Below the pieces are notes generated by a model, which was not told where the DNA came from, made no database searches, and saw only the letters and a list, made by a program, of their open reading frames with translations. The translations under genes and the position numbers were made by a program. From JACPYM01 sp963699175 (GTDB lineage: Bacteria; Acidobacteriota; Blastocatellia; RBC074): a stretch of 64,000 nucleotides of DNA. Shown here piece by piece: positions 16,877 through 26,479 of the stretch. The stretch covers positions 310,001 to 374,000 of the forward strand of contig OY969418.1 in assembly GCA_963699175.1 (NCBI GenBank), given 5' to 3'. Within the stretch, counting starts at the first letter, position 1; the number at the start of each line of letters is the position of its first letter.

Positions 16877-18418
16877 TTACTCCCACTCAATCGTGCTCGG
16901 CGGCTTAGAGCTTATGTCATAGACGACTCGATTAACACCACGCACTTCGCTAATAATCCGCTGGCTCATCCGATTCAATAAATCATATGGAAGACGCGCC
17001 CAATCGGCAGTCATGCCATCTTGGCTCTCTACTGCCCGAATTACAATCGCCTGTTCATAAGTACGATAATCGCCCATAACACCAACTGAACGAACTGGAA
17101 GTAGCACCGTAAAAACCTGCCAAAGTTGCTGATAAAGGCCTGACTGATCAACCTCTTCTTGAACGATTTGATCAGCGTCCTGCAGGATTCTAACTTTGTC
17201 AGCGTCCACCGCTCCTATAATTCTGACAGCCAAGCCAGGGCCAGGAAAAGGATGACGATCAAGTAATGCGGCTGGCAATCCGAGCGTACGTCCTACGATG
17301 CGGACCTCGTCCTTAAACAATTCTCGCAGAGGCTCAACCAATTTAAGCCTCATCTTTTCTGGCAGTCCCCCTACATTGTGGTGGCTTTTAATTACTGCCG
17401 AAGGGCCTTTCACCGATTGAGATTCGATCACGTCAGGATATAAAGTTCCCTGTACTAGGAAATCCACGTGGCCTAGTTTTACTGCTTCATCCTGAAAGAC
17501 CTCGATAAATTCATAACCGATAATCTTCCTTTTGCGCTCTGGATCAGCTTCGTCTTTAAGCGCATTGAGGAATCGTTCGCTAGCAGCAACCCCCCTAATT
17601 CGCAACCCGCCAAACTGCTTAAACGCATTAAGCACGTTATTAAACTCGTTCTTACGAAGCACACCGTTGTCCACAAAAATGCAAGTCAATCGGTCACCTA
17701 TAGCGCGCGAGACCAAGGCTGCAGCTACAGAAGAATCTACGCCGCCTGAGAGACCGCAAATCGCCCTGCCATCACCAATCTGTTCGCGAATTTGGCTGAT
17801 GGCAGAATCAATAAAAGACGACGGCGTCCAATCTCCACGACACCCGCAGATATCTTTAACGAAGTTACTGAGGACTGTTTTGCCATCCGGGGTATGCACG
17901 ACTTCAGGGTGGAATTGGACACCATAAAGTGATTTAGAAACATTGGCAACTGCACCAAGTGAATTTTCTGAGGTTGCAATAACCTGAAAACCCGGTGGGG
18001 CAACGGTTACATGATCGCCGTGACTCATCCAAACTTGAAATTCAGCAGGTAATCCTTGCAATAAAGAGCTTGTAGCGACGCTGCTGACTTTCGCTGCTCC
18101 ATATTCACGGCGCGGTGAAGGCTCGACACGCCCCCCTAAAAAGTAACTGAGCAATTGCAGCCCATAGCAAATGCCCAGGATAGGCACGCCGAGATCCAAA
18201 ATCTCAATGGCGCAATGCGGAGCCCCCTCTTCGTAAACTGAACTTGGGCCACCCGAGAGAATAATTCCCCTAGGACGTTTTTGCTGTAACGACTCAATAG
18301 ACAGATTATATGGATGAATCTCACAGTAAACCCCTATTTCACGAATTCGGCGAGCTATCAGTTGAGTGTACTGCGCTCCAAAGTCCAAAATCACTATAGT
18401 CTCAAAATTATTGGACAC
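16877..18418 (-). CDS. guaA: GMP synthase (glutamine-hydrolysing)
   Basis: Start assigned to GTG 18418, which has GAGG 8 nt upstream and opens right before the amidotransferase domain (VSNNFETIVILDFGAQYTQL); an upstream TTG would add 25 unsupported residues. 513 residues. Class I amidotransferase with the nucleophilic Cys in GICYGLQLLSYF and His/Glu in HPEVVHT; ATP pyrophosphatase with PP-loop GLSGGVDSSVAAALVSRAI; dimerisation domain ending in NRVVYDISSKPPSTIEWE. Converts XMP to GMP with glutamine and ATP. Downstream of pssA on the same strand with a 71-bp gap; 111 bp to dnaE. Confidence 0.97.
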   Translation of the reverse strand: MSNNFETIVILDFGAQYTQLIARRIREIGVYCEIHPYNLSIESLQQKRPRGIILSGGPSSVYEEGAPHCAIEILDLGVPILGICYGLQLLSYFLGGRVEPSPRREYGAAKVSSVATSSLLQGLPAEFQVWMSHGDHVTVAPPGFQVIATSENSLGAVANVSKSLYGVQFHPEVVHTPDGKTVLSNFVKDICGCRGDWTPSSFIDSAISQIREQIGDGRAICGLSGGVDSSVAAALVSRAIGDRLTCIFVDNGVLRKNEFNNVLNAFKQFGGLRIRGVAASERFLNALKDEADPERKRKIIGYEFIEVFQDEAVKLGHVDFLVQGTLYPDVIESQSVKGPSAVIKSHHNVGGLPEKMRLKLVEPLRELFKDEVRIVGRTLGLPAALLDRHPFPGPGLAVRIIGAVDADKVRILQDADQIVQEEVDQSGLYQQLWQVFTVLLPVRSVGVMGDYRTYEQAIVIRAVESQDGMTADWARLPYDLLNRMSQRIISEVRGVNRVVYDISSKPPSTIEWE

Positions 18419-18489
18419 CTTCGATTCCTCAACGGGATAATAATTGGCAGGTAGAGATGAGTATACGTGACCCTCACTTGGAGAACAAT

Positions 18490-19398
18490 TCAAGATTTCA
18501 ATTGTTCAACCAAATCTTCCCTTTGCTCAACATTCTCTTCGCTCTTTGCCAAAGGCCTGCGTATTCGATTGAGCAAAGCCCAAACCTTGAACAAGAGGCC
18601 ATGTAAAACATAAGAAATGGCCATCAGCAACAAGATGATTTGTGAGTGGAACCAGATCAAGGCCAGGATGAGTGAGAAAAAAGGCAGGGCGATAAAAGGC
18701 TTGTTGGTATGAAACCCAATGTCTTTGAAGCTTGAATAGCGTAGGTTACTGACCATTAGCACAGATAATAACCCCATGCCAACCAGCAAAGCCCAACTCC
18801 AGATTTGCCTTGGTTCCGGCGGGTAAACCGCTAAAGGGGTCGGAGAAAAATGCACTATAGCAGCCAAGATTCCAGCCGCTGGAGGGATCGGTAAGCCAAC
18901 GAAATAACGTTTGTCGAGTTTTGGCGTACTGCCTGAGAGCGTAAATTTGGGCGCGTGGGCCATCACATTGAAGCGTGCCAAACGCAATGCGCCACAGATC
19001 AGAAAGAAGAATGAAACCGCCCAACTATATTTTTCCAGACCGGGCGTTGAGCCATACCCCCATGTGTAGGCCAACACTGCCGGCGCAACTCCAAAAGTTA
19101 CTACGTCTGCAATGCTGTCTAACTCAACACCAAACTCGCTTGTCGTTTTGGTCATTCGGGCAATGCGGCCATCCAGCCCATCGAAAAGAACGGCGAAGCC
19201 AATAGCGCGCGCAGCATTGTCAAATAGATGAACTGCGGCAGTAGAGTCCAATTGCTGGTAAGCCTTCGTCGAGTTAATTACTGCATAAAACCCACAAAGG
19301 ATATTTCCTATGGTAAACGCACTGGGGATTAAATAGATCCCTTTACGGATGCCGCGGCGGGTCGGCGAACCAAGGCTTACTTCATTGGAATTTGTCAC
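18490..19398 (-). CDS. pssA: CDP-diacylglycerol--serine O-phosphatidyltransferase
   Basis: 302 residues, GTG start at 19398. Inner-membrane CDP-alcohol phosphatidyltransferase with the signature DG-x2-AR-x8-G-x3-D-x3-D seen as DGLDGRIARMTKTTSEFGVE then LDSIAD (about residues 73-96). Seven to eight hydrophobic segments follow, including YSWAVSFFFLICGALRLARF and PFFSLILALIWFHSQIILLL; the C-terminus is charged and cytoplasmic. Makes phosphatidylserine, the precursor of phosphatidylethanolamine. No psd gene is in the window. Placed before guaA on the same strand. Confidence 0.93.
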   Translation of the reverse strand: MTNSNEVSLGSPTRRGIRKGIYLIPSAFTIGNILCGFYAVINSTKAYQQLDSTAAVHLFDNAARAIGFAVLFDGLDGRIARMTKTTSEFGVELDSIADVVTFGVAPAVLAYTWGYGSTPGLEKYSWAVSFFFLICGALRLARFNVMAHAPKFTLSGSTPKLDKRYFVGLPIPPAAGILAAIVHFSPTPLAVYPPEPRQIWSWALLVGMGLLSVLMVSNLRYSSFKDIGFHTNKPFIALPFFSLILALIWFHSQIILLLMAISYVLHGLLFKVWALLNRIRRPLAKSEENVEQREDLVEQLKS

Positions 19399-19472
19399 AG
19401 CCTCTTCTCCATCGTTCAGTTTGCTGCTCTAGTGAAAAGCCCCTTCGATATTACGCTTAATTGACATTCTAG

Positions 19473-19517
19473 CATAAAGAGGGCGAGCGCAATGTTTGTG
19501 CGCCCGCCCTCTTTATG
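19473..19517 (-). terminator. Bidirectional hairpin between the YdcH-like gene and pssA
   Basis: A 13-bp perfect stem (CATAAAGAGGGCG at 19473-19485 with CGCCCTCTTTATG at 19505-19517) encloses a partly paired inner stem. It starts 41 bp past the end of the small minus-strand gene and probably ends its transcript; no strong T-run follows. Confidence 0.6.
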
Positions 19518-19557
19518 AGTTCATGAATGCAGTTGCAGTGCAAAGCTAGCCATGAAA

Positions 19558-19800
19558 TCAGTGGGAAGTCTGACTCGCTTTATACTTAGAAGCGATAGCC
19601 TCCATCTGATCCTTTAAAAAGAGCTTCTTTTTCTTCAGAAGGGTCTCCTCAACTTGCTCGTCTTCACTGGGAAACTGTAGTAAAGATAGCTCGTGCAGGC
19701 GAACTTCATATTGGCGGTGCTCGTTTGCCAAGGCGCGATAACGCTCATCGGTTGCAATCAGAAGTTCTTTCAAGGCCGCTTCTGTCGTTGGAATGCTCAT
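19558..19800 (-). CDS. DUF465 / YdcH-like small helical protein
   Basis: 80 residues, start ATG 19800 with GGAGG upstream. Sequence is a single helical hairpin: ALANEHRQYEVRLHELSLLQ, then DEQVEETLLKKKKLFLKDQM and EAIASKYKA. This is the DUF465 pattern (E. coli YdcH type). The function of the family is not established; it is cytoplasmic. Stand-alone gene with its own hairpin downstream. Confidence 0.85.
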   Translation of the reverse strand: MSIPTTEAALKELLIATDERYRALANEHRQYEVRLHELSLLQFPSEDEQVEETLLKKKKLFLKDQMEAIASKYKASQTSH

Positions 19801-20039
19801 CGGCTTGTCCTCCTTAACTGAAAAGAGTTTAGAGTCTCGGCGTCTGACTTCAGACAGGATGTGCAGGTAACGGGATAGTAATATAAAGCCATTAGGCTTT
19901 CAAGATTGAATTCAGTCTTGATCAGGGCTGACGATAACACGTTTGCTTGGCAGGCGAATTTCGGAAATTCGGCAGTCTGGCAGCCGCACTCAAGGCCTTA
20001 ATAGATCGGCGTAAAAAACGTGGGGTGGGCATTACCTGT

Positions 20040-20495
20040 TACCCTGGTTAATTGGTACTGCTCCTGCTAGCCAAGCTTGTAGGGGCGGATACCTCGGCAG
20101 CGATTGCGCAATGAGTGGCCGAGCGTACGGCCTTGTGGCTGTGGCTGCGGCACTTTGGGCTTAAGTAGAAGCGCATACCCCACGCAAGTGCTTGGCCGCG
20201 TTTGTGGCAGACCGGCTTATTACTACCGAGGTCGAAGCGGCCGCGAGTCAATCATTAGGCAGCCTGCAAACGCTGAGCAGTGAACGTTTGCATCCCGATG
20301 GCAAGACCTTTCGTGGCAACATCCCGCTGGTACGCTGGCTCAAGTCAGCGATGGCGGCAGAGGTCGGCGGTCTTCAACAATTTGATCATTGGGCTATTTC
20401 GTAAGGTCGGCTGCACGAACCTTGCCTACGCACGCCGACATTTCGCCGCAAGCATTCCTGCGGCCCTTGAGCTAATTTTTGGCTTAGCGCGGTGA
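20040..20495 (+). pseudogene. ISAs1-family transposase relict
   Basis: Scattered plus-strand pieces match an ISAs1/H-repeat transposase in order: SAAIAQ, a stop, VAERTALWLWLRHFGLK, a stop, KRIPHASAWPRLWQT (N-terminal region), then HPDGKTFRGNIP (first catalytic Asp region), then in another frame VFNNLIIGLFRKVGCTNLAY and ARRHFAASIPAALELI (C-terminus). Stops, frameshifts and a large internal deletion make it inactive. The rest of the 19801-20686 interval contains the YdcH-gene leader and the mutS promoter region; nothing else recognised. Confidence 0.55.
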
Positions 20496-20686
20496 CTTTG
20501 CAAGAATCCTGGGAACCAAGTGACCACTTCATTCAGCAACTCAGGAAGCCATTCCTCTAGTTGGTTGGTGCGCATGTCTAATTTCAGATAATTGACAGCT
20601 CAGCAATGCGAAGGCTATATTGCACTTTGTTTGACAACAATCAGCCTTCGCAATGAATTCTTTTCGTTGGTAAGAGGATTAAGCTC

Positions 20687-23332
20687 ATGACCTCAAACGA
20701 TAAGCCGTCCCAACTGACTCCGATGCTTCGGCAATATCACGAAATCAAGAAGCAATATCCGGGAACTCTACTCTTTTTCCGGCTGGGTGATTTTTATGAG
20801 CTATTCTACGACGACGCGCTCATCGGCTCACGTGAGATGGAAATCACGTTGACCGCGCGCCACAAAGAACATGGCTCCCCCATCCCTATGTGTGGCGTTC
20901 CCTATCATGCAGTCACTAACTACATCGCCAAACTTGTAAAAAAGGGCTACCGCATAGCCATTTGCGAACAAGCAGAAGCTCCACAGATAGCGACCAAATT
21001 AGTCAAACGCGAAGTAGTGCGAGTAATTACGCCAGGCACTGCGCTGGAAAACCAATTGCTTGAGAGTAAACAAAACAACTATCTTGCCTCAGTCTGTGGT
21101 GCTGGTGAAGGCATGGGGCTGGCGCTGCTGGATCTTTCTACCGGCGAATTTTTGACCACTCAATTTCTTGGCGCCGAGGCTTGGCAATTGCTACAGGAGC
21201 AGTTAGCGATCTTTGAGCCCAAAGAAGTACTCTTCCCACATTCGCTCGTCCCTTTATTCAATAATGCATTGAAGTCATCAGAGCATTATCCGCAGGAACG
21301 CGAAAAACACGCGACTCAGGAAAAAACGCTGGTGTCGGATTCGGCTTCCCTATTGCACCAATCGCTCTTGACGCCGCTCGATGATTGGCTTTTCGGCTTT
21401 GAACACGCCGAGTCGCTGTTACGCGACCAGTTTGGCGTCGCATCGTTGGACGGGTTTGGGCTGAATGAAAAGACGTTCGCCATTTCTGCGGCTGGCGCGG
21501 CAGTTCATTACGTCAATGAAACGCAACGCACTCAAGCTTCGCATCTAAGCGAAATCAGCTATTTCGAACAGAGCGATTTTCTGCTCCTGGATGCTCCGAC
21601 AGTCCAGAACCTGGAATTGGTCTCCTCTGCTGGCGGGCAGTCAAGGCATAGTTTGTTTGATATTTTGGACGAGACAATGACTGGCATGGGAGCGCGTCTG
21701 CTCAGGCAATGGCTGCTACGTCCTTCTGTCAAAATCAGGGAGATCGAAACTAGACTTGACGCCGTCGCTGAGCTGAAAAACTCATTGATCAAACGTGACC
21801 AAATCCGCCGTCAATTGGAATCTATGACGGATTTAGAGCGGTTGGCGGGAAAAATAACTCTGGGCAGAGCCAACGCGCGCGATTTGGTCGCTCTGCGTTC
21901 ATCCATTGAGGCCATTCCTTCGCTGCGCCATACCATCTCAGAATCAATCTCTTCTCTCTTACAAATATTGGCTGAGAATCTGGACGATCTCGAAGATGTT
22001 CGCTCGCTTATCGCTGAGGCTATTACGGATGAGCCGCCAGCTTCAAGCAACGAGCCAGGCATGATTCGCACTGGCTACAATCCGGAGCTTGATGAACTAA
22101 GAAATTTGGCTCAAAGCGGGAAAAGTTATATCGCCGCGATTGAAGCGCGCGAACGCGGTCGCACTGGCATCTCCACGCTAAAGGTTAAATTCAATAATGT
22201 CTTCGGCTACTTTATCGAAATCAGCAATGCACACAGAGATAAAGTGCCTGCCGATTACGAACGCAAGCAAACCCTGGTAAATTCCGAGCGGTATACCACG
22301 CCAGAACTGAAGGAATATGAGGTAAAGGTTTTAGGCGCTGAGGAACGAATTCTTCAGCTAGAAACAGAGCTGTTTACCTCAATCAGGCTGGCCATTACTC
22401 GTCAAGTAAAACGAATTCAAGGCGTAGCTCGCGTTTTAGCCACACTCGACTGTCTGGCTTCACTGGCCGAAGTTGCTTCCAAAAGAAACTATACGCGGCC
22501 ACGGCTTCACGAAGGAGATGAGATCAAGATCGTGGCTGGTCGTCATCCAATCATTGAAACTTTGGGAGAGCGATTTGTCCCCAATGATCTATTTATCAAC
22601 AACACGACGGATCGCCTACTTATTATTACTGGCCCTAATATGGGCGGCAAATCGGTCTATTTGAAACAGACTGCTCTGATAATCATTCTTGCCCAAATTG
22701 GTAGCTTCATCCCTGCTACCTCGGCTGAATTGGCGCTGGTGGATCGCATCTTTACCAGAGTCGGCGCTTCAGACAATTTGGCGCTTGGCCGCTCGACCTT
22801 TATGGTGGAAATGACCGAAACAGCCAACATTCTTAACACGGCCACTCCTCGCAGCCTTGTTCTGCTAGATGAGGTGGGGCGCGGCACGGCGACCTTTGAC
22901 GGCCTTTCACTAGCTTGGGCAATTGCTGAGTATTTGCACGATAACCCCCGCCGCAGCGCCAAGACGCTCTTTGCCACGCATTACCACGAGATGACCGAGT
23001 TGGCTAAGCTGCGTCCAGGTGTCAAAAACTATCAGGTCGCCGTCTCCGAATCTGGTGGCGACATCATCTTCCTGCGCCGCGTTGTGCCGGGCAGTGCTAG
23101 CAAGAGTTATGGGATTGAAGTCGCCAGGCTGGCAGGCTTACCACAATCCGTAGTTGAAAGAGCGCGGGAAATATTGACCAACCTCGAACAGAATGAGCTA
23201 GACGTAACAGGAAAACCGAAGTTTGCAAGGCATTTGAAGAAGCCGAGTAAACATATCAATCAGATGTCACTGTTGGAAACAGTTGAGCCAAGTGATAATA
23301 ATGAAGGCTCAAGAGCCGAAGTGGGGAGTTGA
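20687..23332 (+). CDS. mutS: DNA mismatch repair protein MutS
   Basis: 881 residues, full length for MutS1. Mismatch-reading N-terminus with the GxFYE motif as RLGDFYELFYDDA; connector, lever and clamp domains; ATPase with Walker A TGPNMGGKSVYLKQTALIII (about residue 650), signature FMVEMTETANILNTATPRS, and Walker B LVLLDEVGRGTATFDG followed by TLFATHYHEMTEL. Recognises replication mismatches and recruits MutL. ATG 20687 has AGAGG upstream. It is the only plus-strand gene in the inverted segment, so before the inversion it was on the minus strand. A strong hairpin follows. Confidence 0.97.
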   Translation: MTSNDKPSQLTPMLRQYHEIKKQYPGTLLFFRLGDFYELFYDDALIGSREMEITLTARHKEHGSPIPMCGVPYHAVTNYIAKLVKKGYRIAICEQAEAPQIATKLVKREVVRVITPGTALENQLLESKQNNYLASVCGAGEGMGLALLDLSTGEFLTTQFLGAEAWQLLQEQLAIFEPKEVLFPHSLVPLFNNALKSSEHYPQEREKHATQEKTLVSDSASLLHQSLLTPLDDWLFGFEHAESLLRDQFGVASLDGFGLNEKTFAISAAGAAVHYVNETQRTQASHLSEISYFEQSDFLLLDAPTVQNLELVSSAGGQSRHSLFDILDETMTGMGARLLRQWLLRPSVKIREIETRLDAVAELKNSLIKRDQIRRQLESMTDLERLAGKITLGRANARDLVALRSSIEAIPSLRHTISESISSLLQILAENLDDLEDVRSLIAEAITDEPPASSNEPGMIRTGYNPELDELRNLAQSGKSYIAAIEARERGRTGISTLKVKFNNVFGYFIEISNAHRDKVPADYERKQTLVNSERYTTPELKEYEVKVLGAEERILQLETELFTSIRLAITRQVKRIQGVARVLATLDCLASLAEVASKRNYTRPRLHEGDEIKIVAGRHPIIETLGERFVPNDLFINNTTDRLLIITGPNMGGKSVYLKQTALIIILAQIGSFIPATSAELALVDRIFTRVGASDNLALGRSTFMVEMTETANILNTATPRSLVLLDEVGRGTATFDGLSLAWAIAEYLHDNPRRSAKTLFATHYHEMTELAKLRPGVKNYQVAVSESGGDIIFLRRVVPGSASKSYGIEVARLAGLPQSVVERAREILTNLEQNELDVTGKPKFARHLKKPSKHINQMSLLETVEPSDNNEGSRAEVGS

Positions 23333-23360
23333 AATACTCTCCGAAAGTTCTTTGAGAAAC

Positions 23361-23394
23361 CGAGCATAGCTTGAGCATACTCAAGCTATGCTCG
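23361..23394 (+). terminator. Terminator-like hairpin after mutS
   Basis: A 15-bp perfect stem (CGAGCATAGCTTGAG at 23361-23375, CTCAAGCTATGCTCG at 23380-23394) with loop CATA lies 28 bp after the mutS stop. It has no long T-run, but its place and strength fit transcript termination. Confidence 0.6.
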
Positions 23395-23510
23395 CGCTCG
23401 ACAATTTGGAGCGGGTTACAGTTCAGTTTACGGCATAGCCGCAGTAAATAATCCAAGCCTTCAGGTCGCCCTCTGTGACGGAAGTGAAGGCTTGGCGTAA
23501 GGCCTTCAGC
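23395..23510 (-). pseudogene. IS630-family transposase C-terminal relict
   Basis: The minus strand reads ALLKALRQAFTSVTEGDLKA then WIIYCGYAV and a stop. That resembles the C-terminal end of IS630-family transposases ('...DALTPEDCRNWFAHCGYA'). Only about 35 codons remain. Assignment by pattern memory, so modest confidence. Confidence 0.4.
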
Positions 23511-23532
23511 AAAGCGCGAGAGTGCTTGCTTT

Positions 23533-24159
23533 GGCCTTATTTGATCTTTGACCAACAGCGTTCAACACTCGAGCCGCTGCGGCTACTCAAGCTGAGTGGG
23601 ATGGCGCAGGCCTTCCAACAACAACGGGAGCAACCGCAACTCCACCAACTGTCCTTTGAAGAACGCTTGCGCTGTTGGTCGAGGCCGAGCGCGCGCAACG
23701 CGAAGCGCTACGACTTAAGCGCCTTTTGCGCAGCGCCCACTTCCGCCAACAAGCCAGCGTGGAAGACCTCGACTTGCGCACCAGCCGTGGCTTGGATAAG
23801 GCCATGCTCGCCACGCTGGCGACTGGCGCCTGGATCCGGCAAGCCCATTGCGTCTTGCTCACCGGCCCGAGCGGCGTCGGCAAAAGCTAGATCGCCCAAG
23901 CACTAGGGCTGGCCGCCTGCCGTCAGGGCTTAGGCGTGAGATACGAACGGACACAACGCTTGTTGGAGAGCTTACGCATCGCGCGTAGCGAAGGCACTTA
24001 TCACAAACGGCTGGCGCAACTGGCGCGGCAGGACTTGCTGATTCTAGATGACTTCGGGCTGCAAGCCTTAGCGCCGCCGGAACGGCACGACTTGCTAGAA
24101 GTAATTGAAGATCGCTATCAACTGCACGGCACGATCATCACGAGCCAACTACCACCAGG
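23533..24159 (+). pseudogene. istB relict, N-terminal piece (rest is at 8297-8425)
   Basis: Reads TLEPLRLLKLSGMAQAFQQQ, SFEERL, then after a frameshift LLVEAERAQREALRLKRLLR, HCVLLTGPSGVGKS (Walker A), an in-frame TAG, IAQALGLAACRQGLGVRY, QDLLILDDFGLQAL (Walker B) and HGTIITSQLPP. It ends at the IS21 copy B junction. This is the IstB of a second, older IS21-family element of a different type from copies A and B. Restoring the inversion joins it in frame to 8425-8297. No matching istA remains nearby. Confidence 0.85.
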
Positions 24160-24219
24160 TGTAACCGAGCACGGGAAAACGTAGAAAAATTGACAGCCGT
24201 CGCGTTTCACGGGGTAAGG

Positions 24220-24330
24220 GCGAAAAGCGGGAGTATCAGCATCATCGCCGCAGGCGCTGGCGAGGCTTGCGGCAAGTTTTCATGGGCGGCCAGCGAAAAG
24301 CGGGAGTATCAGCATCATCGCCGCAGGCGC
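24220..24330. repeat. Pair of 38-bp direct repeats inside the istA-side end (copy B)
   Basis: Same repeat pair as in copy A, at 24220-24257 and 24293-24330, period 73 bp. Likely protein-binding sites for the transposase near the end of the element (inference). Confidence 0.7.
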
Positions 24331-24513
24331 AGCGCTTTAAGAAGTGATTCCTTTTCGGTACGAGTACGCGCAAAATAGTGAACCCTGGTTGCGTCAACAA
24401 CTGGGGTTCCGTCTTTGGGCTGCCTACCGCGAACGGTATCCAACTCCATAGCCGATGGAGTGATCGTGCCATTGGTGGCAGCCTTTGTCTACGCAAAGGA
24501 GGCCGCGCCACCC

Positions 24514-24906
24514 ATGAGCGCAGACGGCGCGCAGGCGCCGTTCCGGCAACGCTTTTGCCGCGCGCCAGGCTGTGGCGCGCGCTTCTTTCTCTGTCGCGCT
24601 TGCGATCGCGGGCAGCGTTATTGCAGTGCTCAGTGTCGCGCACGGGCGCGGACGCAGCAACGGCGCAGCGCACGCCAACGTCATCAGCGCAGCGGCGCCG
24701 GTCGCCTTGATCATCGTGACCGGCAACGTGCCTATCGCCGCCGTCTGGCACAACGACCAGTGCCTCAAACATTACCTGCCGACCTGCCACCCCTTGCACG
24801 CGCGCCTGCCGCTGACGAAGAAAACGTGACGGATCATGCTTCTCAAGCCACCGCCGTTTCCGGCATCGTGCACACGTCCGCCTGGTGCTGGCCTGCAAGG
24901 GCGTAG
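24514..24906 (+). CDS. IS21 accessory Cys-rich ORF upstream of istA (copy B)
   Basis: Same 130-residue product as in copy A, with AAAGGAGG at 24495-24502 before the ATG. Cys pairs in FCRAPGCGARFFLCRACDRG and RYCSAQC suggest zinc binding; the basic stretch after them suggests nucleic acid contact. Role in transposition not established. Confidence 0.55.
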   Translation: MSADGAQAPFRQRFCRAPGCGARFFLCRACDRGQRYCSAQCRARARTQQRRSARQRHQRSGAGRLDHRDRQRAYRRRLAQRPVPQTLPADLPPLARAPAADEENVTDHASQATAVSGIVHTSAWCWPARA

Positions 24907-24994
24907 CCCCGCTGGGCGGCGCTCGGCGCGCTTGTTTGCCGTTGGTGCGGGCGTGTCGGCCGTTGGCTCAATCCCTTCGTCAGCACTGGCTAAC

Positions 24995-26479
24995 ATGATG
25001 ATTGCACCAGAAACCGTCGCGGAAATTCGCCGCCTCTTTTATGCCGAACATTGGAAGGTCGGCACAATTGCGGCTGCGCTCGAACTGCATCCCGAGACCG
25101 TCAAAAATGCGCTGCGCATTACACTGCCCGCCGCACGTACGCTGCCGCCGCGTAGCACCGACCCGTATGCCGAATTCATGCGCGCGACCTTGCAGCAGTA
25201 CCCGCGTTTGCGCGCCACGCGTCTGCTGGAAATGCTGCGTGAGCGGGGCTTCACGGGCTCCATTCACCAGTTGCGGCGTGCGGTCAAGCCCTTGCGTCCG
25301 GCCACGCGCGAAGCCTTCTTTCGCCTGACGACCTTGCCCGGCGAACAGGCGCAAGTAGATTGGGCTGCGTTCGGTACCGTCCAAGTTGGGCAGGCGCGCC
25401 GTCAGCTTTCGTGTTTCGTGCTGACGCTCGCTTACAGCCGCGCCTTCTATCTTGAATTCTTCTTTGACCAGCGGCTGGAGAACTTCCTGCAGGCGCACGT
25501 CAATGCCTTGGCCTGGTTTGGTGGTGCACCACGCAACATTTTGTATGACAACTTGAAAAGCGCAGTCCTGGCGCGCCACGGCGACCAGATTCGTTTTCAG
25601 CCGCGGCTGCTCGAACTCTGCGGGCACTATCATTTCGCCGCGCTGCCGTGCCAGCCGCGACGCGGCAACGAGCAAGGCCGCGTCGAACGCACCATTCGTT
25701 ATGTGCGTGAATCCTGCTTTGCCGCGCGTCCCTTCGTCACTTTGCCATTGCTCAATCAACCAGCGTGGGACTGGCGCGACCGCGTCACGCTCGCGCGTCC
25801 GTGGCCGGGCGATGATGCGCGCACGGTTGGCGCATTATGCGTAGCGGAAAAACTGCGCTTGCTACCGCTGCCCGCACATCCCTTTGAAACCGACCTGGTG
25901 CAACCCATCCGCAGCGGCAAGACGCTTTACATCCGCTTTGACTTGAATGATTACTCCATCCCACACACCTATGTAGGTCGCACGCTCACGCTGGTCGCTT
26001 CCGCGACGCAAGTACGTTTGCTCGACGGCGCACGCGAAATCGCGCGCCAGCTGCGCTCCTATGACCGCCATCAACGGATTGAAGATCCCGCGCATCTGCA
26101 GGCGCTGTTGGAAGAGAAACGCAAAGCCCTCGGCGCGACTGCGACGGGTCGGCTGGCACACGCAGTCCCTGACATCGCCCTCTTTCTCGACGCCGCCTTT
26201 CAGCGCGGCGAAGCGCCGGCACGCCAAACCACGCAATTGCTCTTGCTGTTGGATGATTACGGCGCGGCAGCTTTAGCTGATGCCGTGCGCGAAGCCCTCG
26301 CACAAAATACGCCGCGTGCGACTTCCGTAGCTTTTATTCTCAGTCGCCTGAAGCGCGGGACGCGCGCGCCTTTACCAGTTGATCTGAGCCGCGCGCCACA
26401 TCTGGCTGAGCTCTCGATTCCGACGCACAACCTGGAGGCTTATGACCAGCTCACGCAAAACGATGACGAGCACGCATGA
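24995..26479 (+). CDS. istA: IS21 transposase IstA (copy B)
   Basis: 494 residues from ATG 24995, with the same HTH, DDE core (VDWAAFG, LYDNLKSAV, GRVERTIRYVRE) and C-terminal barrel as copy A. Differs from copy A by one residue: Arg (CGT at 25592-25594) where copy A has Cys. Overlaps istB by 38 bp. If either copy is active, this is the likelier one, because Arg looks the less disruptive residue; inference only. Confidence 0.92.
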   Translation: MMIAPETVAEIRRLFYAEHWKVGTIAAALELHPETVKNALRITLPAARTLPPRSTDPYAEFMRATLQQYPRLRATRLLEMLRERGFTGSIHQLRRAVKPLRPATREAFFRLTTLPGEQAQVDWAAFGTVQVGQARRQLSCFVLTLAYSRAFYLEFFFDQRLENFLQAHVNALAWFGGAPRNILYDNLKSAVLARHGDQIRFQPRLLELCGHYHFAALPCQPRRGNEQGRVERTIRYVRESCFAARPFVTLPLLNQPAWDWRDRVTLARPWPGDDARTVGALCVAEKLRLLPLPAHPFETDLVQPIRSGKTLYIRFDLNDYSIPHTYVGRTLTLVASATQVRLLDGAREIARQLRSYDRHQRIEDPAHLQALLEEKRKALGATATGRLAHAVPDIALFLDAAFQRGEAPARQTTQLLLLLDDYGAAALADAVREALAQNTPRATSVAFILSRLKRGTRAPLPVDLSRAPHLAELSIPTHNLEAYDQLTQNDDEHA

